Made by a program: the position numbers and the translations under genes
Shown here: positions 57,789 through 64,000 of the stretch, one piece after another
How positions within the stretch are numbered: position 1 is the first letter of the stretch
Layout: each line of letters begins with the position of its first letter
The notes under the pieces: generated by a model
Seen by the model: the letters and a program-made list of their open reading frames with translations, nothing else
What the model was told of the DNA's origin: nothing
Databases searched by the model: none
Assembly: GCA_016721185.1 (NCBI GenBank)
Contig: JADKIP010000012.1
Coordinates: 310,001 to 374,000, forward strand
Reading direction: 5' to 3'
From: Candidatus Dechloromonas phosphorivorans
Lineage (GTDB): Bacteria > Pseudomonadota > Gammaproteobacteria > Burkholderiales > Rhodocyclaceae
Length of the DNA: 64,000 nt

Positions 57789-60032
57789 AGCAAAGACACC
57801 ATTATCCCCCGCCTGGGCGATCTTCTCAGAGCCCTGATCAAAGCTGCGGGCTATCGGCCCCACCTCGTGCTGATTGGGCAAGACAAGGATCTTGATGACC
57901 TGGCCAATGAGGACGACGAACGCCGGGGCAGCAGGTTCGACAGACTGCAATCCATCGAAGATGTCTGTTCGAACGCACTCGCTCTTGATTGTGGCAAAGA
58001 CTGGGCAGAAACCTTCCGCTACGCTTGGTTTCGGACCGCCGAGGCGCTGCAAGGATTGGCTCAGAACCTGGACGTCACCCCGCTGAGCACCGCCGAGGGG
58101 CAAAGGCTGATCTCACAGCACTTCACGGCGCCGATGCTTGCCGGCTTCCTCACCCTTGCAGCCAGCAGGAGAGCCGCTCCAGATTTCGAACAGTGGGGCT
58201 CCTCGCCGTTCAAAGCCTGGCTGGCCTTCGCTTCGCATCACACCAAAGTACCCGAAGAGAAGCTGCTGACGAATCTGGGAAACGAACTCGATGCCGACCC
58301 GAGAACGATGGAGCGCTGGCTTGCTGGGGAACCCGTGGGCAAGCTTGGTTGGCCCTATGCACCCAAGGTTGCGGCGGCGATCGGCAAGGACGCGTCGGCG
58401 CCGGAGATTCCTCTCCTGTCGGGATGGCTCCTGCTGGCCTGCGCCTACCAATCGCTATCGACCGAGTTGCGGGATGTCGTGAAGCGCAACTTGAGTCTGC
58501 GGAGCCAACAACCATGGGGGCTCGAAGACACCTTGCGCGCCATCAGCCAGGCGAGCCACCGCGCAGGCGATGTTCCGCTGCGTCGCCAGATAATCCCGCT
58601 GCTCGATACGATTCAGATGATGTTTTCGACCAAGGGACATGACAAGAAGGCTCTTCAAGAAAGACTCGATCAGCTTCTGGGCCTGATCGAGCGGGCCGAT
58701 CCCGGCTTGCAGTCCGCCTATCGCTACATCCACGCTTGGTTTGCCGCGCGGAACGCAGCGCTGCTGGGCAAGAAGGAGGCCGCCCTCGACCTCTACGCCA
58801 AAGCAGCTTCCGGCGCATGGTGGCAAGCCGGGCAGAATCAACACCCGATCCTGAATGAAGCATTGCTGTACGCAGTTGGCGTCGGAGATAAGGACGCGGC
58901 CAATGGCTACTGGGACAAAACGTTCATGCTTGGCCTGAACCAGCGCCCGAAACGCCCATTGGATACCCAGGAACTGCGCCGTATCGCCTTTGGCTTCGAA
59001 CAGATGTTTGCCCCGCAGAAGGCGAAGGATCGAATCCCTCCCCGCGTGGAAATCCGGAGCGCTGACGATGCCTTCAATCTTGGCAACAAGCACCTCGCCA
59101 ACCCCAATCAAAAGACCAAGTACGCCGAAGGCAGAACACGCCGAACGCCCCTGATGGTCGCGATTCAGGAGGGCACTCTGGATGACGTCAAACAGTTGCT
59201 CGCCGCCGGTGGCGACCCGAATGACTTCATTCCGGAATCCGGAGAGGGGCCACTGTCCTACGCCATGCGTCGCGCCTGTGATCGACAAGACACGCTCATC
59301 ATGGAATATCTGCTGAGCCTCAAGCTATCGCAGGAGACGGTCAATCGGCCTGCCTCAACAAAGCGCGAAACGCCACTGAAAATTGCCATCGAAATGGCCA
59401 ATGCACCTGCAGTGACTAGATTGATTGAGCTTGGCGCCGATGTCGAACAGGCCAGTGACTATCTCTCCTCGGCGCTTTGTTATGCGATGGTACTTCTCCA
59501 TGGCAGCCTTCACCGGGATGACCCAACTCAGGAACAAGCCTATGTCTCTGGCAAGACGCGTGTGGATTCCTATGACGCCAGGGAAGGAGCCGCGCTCGAT
59601 ATAGACCTTGCGAGAATACGGCAGCGCTTCTACGACCTGAAGAACGCCTCTGAACGGCATCGCCAAATCTTCGACGCCCTCCTCGATCATATGATCCGTC
59701 CATCGGCCAATCACCGTGCCGTGATCCAAGCCCTGCTAGACGGCGGTGCAGACGCCAACCGACGCTACCGTGTGGAAGCTCATCACCTCGCCGAATGGAC
59801 ACCGACCCTGTTCGCTGCGCAGACCGGGGACCTCGAGACTTTCCGGATGCTCGTCGAGCACCCCGGAAACAATCGTGGAGACCCCGACCTGACCCTGATG
59901 GCGCCTAGCACCCTGGAGCGATTCGACGCTCTCTGGATCGCGATCGATCACGGCCGACACGCAATTGCCGTCTACCTCATGGAGCGCGAGAAAAGACATG
60001 GCATGACCCAATCCAGCCCCGGGAATTTGTGA
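57786..60032 (+). CDS. Large helical protein with C-terminal ankyrin repeats
   Basis: 748 residues, cytoplasmic, no signal peptide. The N-terminal ~240 residues are unlike any family I recognise; a stretch DPRTMERWLAGEPVGKLGWPYAPKVAAAIG near 177-206 looks like a helix-turn-helix or small helical module. Residues ~300-410 have TPR-like helices (YRYIHAWFAARNAALLGKKEAALDLYAKAASG). The C-terminus carries ankyrin repeats near 453 (RTPLMVAIQEGTLDDVKQLL), 484, 528 (ETPLKIAIEMANAPAVTRLI), 643 (HRAVIQALLDGGADANRRY), 670 and 714. Flanked by a 52-residue protein and a HicA-like gene in an island next to a tRNA-end fragment. Function unknown; a stress or anti-phage role is speculative. Confidence 0.75.
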   Translation: MSKDTIIPRLGDLLRALIKAAGYRPHLVLIGQDKDLDDLANEDDERRGSRFDRLQSIEDVCSNALALDCGKDWAETFRYAWFRTAEALQGLAQNLDVTPLSTAEGQRLISQHFTAPMLAGFLTLAASRRAAPDFEQWGSSPFKAWLAFASHHTKVPEEKLLTNLGNELDADPRTMERWLAGEPVGKLGWPYAPKVAAAIGKDASAPEIPLLSGWLLLACAYQSLSTELRDVVKRNLSLRSQQPWGLEDTLRAISQASHRAGDVPLRRQIIPLLDTIQMMFSTKGHDKKALQERLDQLLGLIERADPGLQSAYRYIHAWFAARNAALLGKKEAALDLYAKAASGAWWQAGQNQHPILNEALLYAVGVGDKDAANGYWDKTFMLGLNQRPKRPLDTQELRRIAFGFEQMFAPQKAKDRIPPRVEIRSADDAFNLGNKHLANPNQKTKYAEGRTRRTPLMVAIQEGTLDDVKQLLAAGGDPNDFIPESGEGPLSYAMRRACDRQDTLIMEYLLSLKLSQETVNRPASTKRETPLKIAIEMANAPAVTRLIELGADVEQASDYLSSALCYAMVLLHGSLHRDDPTQEQAYVSGKTRVDSYDAREGAALDIDLARIRQRFYDLKNASERHRQIFDALLDHMIRPSANHRAVIQALLDGGADANRRYRVEAHHLAEWTPTLFAAQTGDLETFRMLVEHPGNNRGDPDLTLMAPSTLERFDALWIAIDHGRHAIAVYLMEREKRHGMTQSSPGNL

Positions 60033-60114
60033 GAAATACATTCGGCGACGTGTCGGGTGCGCATCGCCGACAAATCCGATCCTCACGGTTGCTCAACAAC
60101 CATGGTGATCATTC

Positions 60115-60324
60115 ATGCACTACTGCAACGACAAGGACATCAACCGCCTGATCAAGGAAATGCTACGGAGCGGGTGGCGTTTCGAGCCAGGCCGACATGG
60201 CAAGCTTCGTCACCCGGCCGGGGTCGGTTTCATCACCTTTCCCAAGACACCAAGCGACCATCGTTCTTTGTTGAACATGCGTAGAGACATCCGGCGTCTC
60301 GAAAGCAAAGCTGCGATTTCCTGA
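60115..60324 (+). CDS. HicA-like small protein
   Basis: 69 residues: KDINRLIKEMLRSGWRFEPG, RHGKLRHPAGVGFITFPKTP, then SDHRSLLNMRRDIRRLESK. The helix, GW(R)xxxxGxH, HP and the strand GFITFPKTPSDHR follow the HicA mRNA interferase pattern, with the histidine of the G-x-H motif kept. No HicB antitoxin lies beside it; the large ankyrin protein 82 bases upstream is the only partner. No good ribosome site before ATG 60115. It may be a toxin or a nucleic-acid-binding relic. Confidence 0.55.
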   Translation: MHYCNDKDINRLIKEMLRSGWRFEPGRHGKLRHPAGVGFITFPKTPSDHRSLLNMRRDIRRLESKAAIS

Positions 60325-60332
60325 GCATCTCA

Positions 60333-61226
60333 TCAGCATTGCGCCTCTTTGCCACCCCTCACCCGCTCCACCAGCCGTCTCACCGGTTCCGACATCATCC
60401 CCTCCCGACGCAGCAGGTAGGTCGTGAGCAGAATCGGTGGGCCGGCCAAGGAGCGGGGGATCAGGTCCGGGCGGTGGAGGCCGGTGGCAATAGCGTGGGA
60501 GGTGAAGCCAATGCCGTAGCCGGCAGCGATCAGTGTCAGCATGGCGCCCAGGGTGGTGACGGTATCGGCGATCCTGAGTTGGCTCTCTGCCGCCTGCAGC
60601 AAGTGGTTCAGGGCAGGATGGCCTTCGGATTCACTGTCCGGGTGATAGAGCACCAGGGGAAACTTCAGCGCGTGGGCGATGGGCACTTCCGCCAGCCCCA
60701 GCAGAGGGTGGCGCGCGGGGAGAACCAGGCAGAGTCGATCCTGCCACACAGGGGCCGTCGCTATGCCGCTGCCGGCCTTGTCGGCAAGTGCGAAACCCAC
60801 ATCGAGCGTGCCATCGAGAAGTGCTCTGGCCTGCTCGGCCAGCGGCATTTCGCAGAGCCGGAGATCCAGTTCCGGTTCCTCTTCCCGGCTATCGGCCAAC
60901 AGCGTGGCGACATGGGGCTGGCCAAGGCCATCACTCACCGCCACCCGCAGCGTATCCCGGCAACCGCGAGCTGCGGCGCGGGCGGCATGGCTTGCGTGGT
61001 TTACCTGAGCGAGCACCCGGCGGCTCTCGTCGAGAAAGACCTGGCCCGCCCAGGTCAAGCGGGTGCGGCGCCGGCTGCGATCAAACAGACGCACGCCCAG
61101 CAAACCTTCCAGATCGCGCATGGCTCTGGAAACGGGAGACTGCTCCACCCCAAGGCGTTCGGCGGCGCGCGCCAAGTGCAGTTCCTCCGCAACGGCAACG
61201 AAGTAGCGCAGCAGTCTCAATTCCAT
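60333..61226 (-). CDS. LysR-family transcriptional regulator
   Basis: 297 residues: winged HTH ELRLLRYFVAVAEELHLARA to PVSRAMRDLEGLLGVRLFDR at residues 2-52, then an effector-binding domain (DTLRVAVSDGLGQPHVATLL near 91, LPARHPLLGLAEVP near 173, GAMLTLIAAGYGIGF near 231). The effector is unknown. Same strand as, and downstream of, the iron-type operon. May regulate that operon or a gene outside the window. Confidence 0.9.
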   Translation of the reverse strand: MELRLLRYFVAVAEELHLARAAERLGVEQSPVSRAMRDLEGLLGVRLFDRSRRRTRLTWAGQVFLDESRRVLAQVNHASHAARAAARGCRDTLRVAVSDGLGQPHVATLLADSREEEPELDLRLCEMPLAEQARALLDGTLDVGFALADKAGSGIATAPVWQDRLCLVLPARHPLLGLAEVPIAHALKFPLVLYHPDSESEGHPALNHLLQAAESQLRIADTVTTLGAMLTLIAAGYGIGFTSHAIATGLHRPDLIPRSLAGPPILLTTYLLRREGMMSEPVRRLVERVRGGKEAQC

Positions 61227-61306
61227 CGCCTTCGTCCGTCCTCCGTTGCCAGAGCATCAATTTCCGCGCCGGGCGCCACCTCCCATAGCCTGGTCGCCGT
61301 GCTGTC

Positions 61307-61792
61307 TCATCGCTTCTGCCCGCTGATCGAAATCTCCAGTGTCGACACATCCACCCCGGCCAGCAGTGCAGCCCGGATCTGTGGGCGAAGCTCGGCATCG
61401 TCGAGGGCGATCTCCCGGCCATCGGGCAATCGCAGCGTGAGACCGCGGTTGCCCTTAGCTGCTGGCAACGCATAAACCGCCTTGCCTTCCGGGGTACGGC
61501 CCCGGCACAACACGCCGGCTTCTGCCAGCTTCGCCAGGACCCGGTACGCCGCAGAGACGCTGGCCAACGGGTTGCGGTTCAGCCACAGCCTGGCTATATC
61601 CTCCGGCCGCAGGTATTCATCACGGTGGTGGAGCATGATCTGCAGGATTTCGATGCGTGCGCTGGTCACCCGCAAGCGGGCCCGGTGCAGATGATCAATC
61701 GCCCATGTGTCTTCCGAAACACCGCTCGGCTGGCTGGGTACGCTACGCCTCTCTGGCTGGCCCGGCGGGTTCGAAAGCGGGACGGGATGCAC
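61307..61792 (-). CDS. Fur-family-like protein without the metal ligands
   Basis: 161 residues from a GTG at 61792. The N-terminal winged helix matches Fur (ARLRVTSARIEILQIMLHHR, YLRPEDIARLWLNRNPLASV, AAYRVLAKLAEAGVLCRG) but the C-terminal part (LTLRLPDGREIALDDAEL) lacks the His/Cys/Asp metal ligands (HHDH, CxxC) of Fur, Zur and PerR. It may have lost metal sensing or respond to something else. Downstream of PepSY/DUF3325 genes for iron-siderophore handling, with four bases after DUF3325, so probably the same transcript. Confidence 0.72.
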   Translation of the reverse strand: MHPVPLSNPPGQPERRSVPSQPSGVSEDTWAIDHLHRARLRVTSARIEILQIMLHHRDEYLRPEDIARLWLNRNPLASVSAAYRVLAKLAEAGVLCRGRTPEGKAVYALPAAKGNRGLTLRLPDGREIALDDAELRPQIRAALLAGVDVSTLEISISGQKR

Positions 61793-61796
61793 GTGT

Positions 61797-62117
61797 TCAG
61801 ACGCCAAATCGGAGCACCAGCACTCGCAGCCAGTGCGCCCGCCAGGCCAGCAGCAGGGCAATCGTCGTGGCAGCGCCGGCCAGCAGCATGACCCAGACCA
61901 GCACCGCCATCGATGGCCGGTCGGCGATGAAACAGCAGATCGCCGCCAGCAGCAGCCCGATCCAGCCGGCCAAGCGCAGCCAATTGGCGGCACTTGCGGT
62001 CAACACCGCTTTTCGACCAAAAATCTGCCGCCAATGCACCTCCAGACTGAGTGCGAGCCAGCCCATGCCGGTCAGCGAAAAGAGTGCCGCCAGGCATAGC
62101 GTCAGGGCTTCAGCCAT
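61797..62117 (-). CDS. DUF3325 small membrane protein
   Basis: 106 residues with three hydrophobic helices (LTLCLAALFSLTGMGWLALS, LRLAGWIGLLLAAICCFIA and VLVWVMLLAGAATTIALLLAW). DUF3325 is found in operons with PepSY and DUF3649 proteins downstream of TonB siderophore receptors. Overlaps the PepSY gene by eight bases. Function unknown. Confidence 0.85.
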   Translation of the reverse strand: MAEALTLCLAALFSLTGMGWLALSLEVHWRQIFGRKAVLTASAANWLRLAGWIGLLLAAICCFIADRPSMAVLVWVMLLAGAATTIALLLAWRAHWLRVLVLRFGV

Positions 62118-63789
62118 GGGCCACCTCCGCCGTCATCGCCGCCACGGGGATTTGTTCGCGCTGCGCGAGCTTGCGCGCCGACCAGACGGCCAGGCCAGCC
62201 GTGACCAGCAGGCTGAGATCAACCCCGGCCACCGCCCAGTAGGGGTCGGCGAACATGGTCTTGAACAGATGGTCGCCGGTAGTCAGCCAGTTCAAGCCGA
62301 CCGCAGCCACCGCCAGCACGGCAATCCCCCAGCACTGCTCGCGCCAGGCCGGGTTCATGCGCGCCTGCGCCACGGGCGCGCTGCGTACCAAGGCATGCAG
62401 CAACGCCACGATCCAGAATCCCCAGAACGCGAGCTTCTCCCAGTCTCCTTTGCCGGCAAGATCGGCTGGCAGCAGGCGATTGACCACCAGCATGCCGAGC
62501 GCGGCGATGACCATGCCAGTCACCGTCGTCACTGCCAGCCCATCGACGATACGGCTGCCCTGGCTGCCGGATTCGGCGTGCTTCCGTTTGCGCTTCTCGA
62601 CGAAGAAGATGAAACCGGTGGCAATGCACACACAACCGAGCAAGCCACCCAACACATAGAGCCAGCGCAGCAGCCAGTGTTCGAAGTGCTGCAGGTGCAG
62701 GCCGGTGAGGAATTCGTTGATGCTGCCCACCACGCTGGGCGGCGGTTCCTCGCGCAGCACTTCGCCGGTGCTCGCCTTGAAGTGAATCCCATCGCCCACC
62801 AGCGCCACGCGGTCGCTGCCGGCGCGGAAGATACTGACGTAGCTGTTGGCGTTGCCCACATGGTGCACCTGCAGATAGCCCACCTCGCCCGCCATGTCGC
62901 GTGCCGCCCAGCGCCGCTTGGCCTCAGCGACCATAGCATCGACCGAGGCCAGCGGTGCGGCCACGCCAGAGCGTTCATGCGGCAGGCCGGTTTCCTGCGC
63001 CTCGATCTTCTCATGCAGTTCGTGCAGCGGTTCGAGTTGGGTGTCGGTAACGGGAAAATAGGTACCCGCGAAGATCAGCAAACCGGTGAAGGCGAAAAAG
63101 AAGTGGAAGGGCAGCGCCAGCACGCCGCTCATGTTGTGCAGGTCGAGCACGCTGCGCCGGGTGTTCTTCGTGGGACGGAAGGTGAAAAACTCGCGGAAGA
63201 CCTTGCGGTGCATGACCACGCCCGAGATGAGCGCCACCAGCATCACCAGTCCGGCGACGCCGACGATCCAGAGGCCAAGGTCCCTCCCGTTGGCGGTGAC
63301 ACTGTAATTGAGGGTCAGGTTGTAGTGCAGCGGAAAGAAGAACTGGCTGCCGATCTTCAACTGCTCGTCAGCAAGTACCTTGCCACTGCGCGGGTCGATC
63401 ATGCGATAGCCGACAACGTCGTCGGGCACCCTAGCGTTGGGGGTCTTCCACCGGGCAGACATGTTGAGAACCGGATCGCGATGGCTGGTGAACGCTTCCC
63501 AGGACTTGGGACTGTCCCAATGCGCGGGCAATGGCCCGTCGGCTAGCGCCCGGGCTTGATCAAGGCTCTCCTTGTTGGGCTGGATACGCTCGAACACCGG
63601 GAGCAGCACCTTGTCGAACGAGGGCATGTGCTGTGGCGCAAAGCGCGACGCTGGAATCGCCCAGCGGTCGATCTCGCGGTCGAAGACCGAAAGCGACCCG
63701 AAGAAAAAGCACACTATGAGCACATAGCCCAGCACGAGGCCGAACCATGTATGCACCCAGGTCGCGGCATGGCGGAAGTTCTGGAACAT
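62110..63789 (-). CDS. PepSY-associated membrane protein (iron-reductase-like)
   Basis: 559 residues, inner membrane. N-terminal helix HAATWVHTWFGLVLGYVLIVCFFFGSLSVF with the conserved HTWFG near residue 12-16, a periplasmic PepSY-type domain (~50-180), helices near 175-200 (LWIVGVAGLVMLVALISGV) and 218-250 (SGVLALPFHFFFAFTGLLIF), a second extracytoplasmic part (~260-370) and several C-terminal helices. Family members with DUF3649/DUF3325 are thought to reduce ferric siderophores. No overlap of function with the Fur-like protein can be proven. Confidence 0.87.
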   Translation of the reverse strand: MFQNFRHAATWVHTWFGLVLGYVLIVCFFFGSLSVFDREIDRWAIPASRFAPQHMPSFDKVLLPVFERIQPNKESLDQARALADGPLPAHWDSPKSWEAFTSHRDPVLNMSARWKTPNARVPDDVVGYRMIDPRSGKVLADEQLKIGSQFFFPLHYNLTLNYSVTANGRDLGLWIVGVAGLVMLVALISGVVMHRKVFREFFTFRPTKNTRRSVLDLHNMSGVLALPFHFFFAFTGLLIFAGTYFPVTDTQLEPLHELHEKIEAQETGLPHERSGVAAPLASVDAMVAEAKRRWAARDMAGEVGYLQVHHVGNANSYVSIFRAGSDRVALVGDGIHFKASTGEVLREEPPPSVVGSINEFLTGLHLQHFEHWLLRWLYVLGGLLGCVCIATGFIFFVEKRKRKHAESGSQGSRIVDGLAVTTVTGMVIAALGMLVVNRLLPADLAGKGDWEKLAFWGFWIVALLHALVRSAPVAQARMNPAWREQCWGIAVLAVAAVGLNWLTTGDHLFKTMFADPYWAVAGVDLSLLVTAGLAVWSARKLAQREQIPVAAMTAEVAHG

Positions 63790-63800
63790 CGGCTACCCCG

Positions 63801-64000
63801 TCAGGTCAGGCGTATCTGGATCAGCGAGGCGGCGGCGGCCATCAGCGCGCCACCGCCTACCAGCACTGTGCCCACCCGCCAGAGGCTGCGGGCCGCGAAG
63901 GCCCACAGGAATGCCCCCGGATAGAGCAGGAGCGCCAGGATAGAACCCAGCGTCTCCCCGTCATGGAACTCCGCCCCCAGCGGAAATGACACAGCCGCGC
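63801..64000 (-). CDS. DUF3649 membrane protein (5' end outside window)
   Basis: The visible 66 residues have two hydrophobic helices (SILALLLYPGAFLWAFAAR and VGTVLVGGGALMAAAASLI), matching DUF3649 of iron-uptake operons. A GTG at 63992 could be a start but the frame stays open to the window edge, so the true start is probably to the right. It ends 11 bases before the PepSY gene. Confidence 0.75.
   Translation of the reverse strand, partial: AAVSFPLGAEFHDGETLGSILALLLYPGAFLWAFAARSLWRVGTVLVGGGALMAAAASLIQIRLT

Noticed and set aside
60339..63546. Long plus-strand frames over the LysR-PepSY region (378 and 629 residues)
   Set aside because: Antisense shadows of the LysR, Fur-like, DUF3325 and PepSY genes, whose families are clear.

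Overview
The window is a stretch of a GC-rich betaproteobacterial chromosome, most likely from the order Rhodocyclales (Dechloromonas/Azonexus/Thauera-like). This is inferred from gene content and order: metX-metW-ampG, mreBCD-mrdA-rodA-rlpA, class I PHB synthase, the anaerobic ubiquinone genes ubiUVT and a complete leucine/isovalerate (liu) cluster. No rRNA, complete tRNA, CRISPR array or insertion sequence is present.

Layout. 1-5500: cobalamin locus; cobQ runs left off the edge, and a B12 riboswitch with its own promoter and terminator precedes bluB-cbiB-cobD-btuF and a second BtuF-like protein without a signal peptide. 5525-12481: a small exported protein, an SCO-type copper protein, a periplasmic binding protein coupled to a GGDEF/degenerate-EAL sensor, and on the other strand a TonB-dependent receptor coupled to a PilZ-STAS protein. 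12571-15747: metX-metW-ampG behind a structured leader with a terminator-like hairpin. 15731-23013: envelope stress/ribosome-associated genes (yqjD-yqjE-yqjK type), xth, pyrE and gatCAB with a lipoprotein gene inside it. 23120-32229: cell-shape operon (mreBCD, PBP2, rodA, rlpA), then ubiU-ubiV-ubiT for oxygen-independent ubiquinone synthesis. 32420-35412, minus strand: MoaD-like protein, phaC and a metallo-beta-lactamase-fold hydrolase.

35515-52398 is one long rightward block controlled, by inference, by LiuR. It holds liuA, liuB, liuC, liuD and liuE for leucine and isovalerate catabolism, mixed with a thiolase, a second acyl-CoA dehydrogenase, an acetyltransferase-carbonic anhydrase fusion that could supply bicarbonate to the LiuBD carboxylase, and an SDR protein with the full signature of halohydrin dehalogenases. 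A 796-base gap inside it is filled with dispersed repeats. 52413-57180 holds an M20 amidohydrolase, rapZ, a NusG-II/Gx-transporter pair, ubiX, a LON-domain protein and a CBS protein. 57181-60330 is a small accessory island: a tRNA-end fragment, a 52-residue protein, a large helical/ankyrin protein whose ribosome binding site lies in a hairpin, and a HicA-like protein. 60333-64000 is a minus-strand iron-uptake accessory operon (DUF3649, PepSY, DUF3325, a Fur-like protein lacking metal ligands, LysR regulator).

Four genes (rlpA, ubiV, liuB, liuE) are broken. In three, one base is gained or lost in a short C/G run while both sides of the shift stay well conserved, which looks more like sequence error than decay. 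In liuE about 23 bases are missing.
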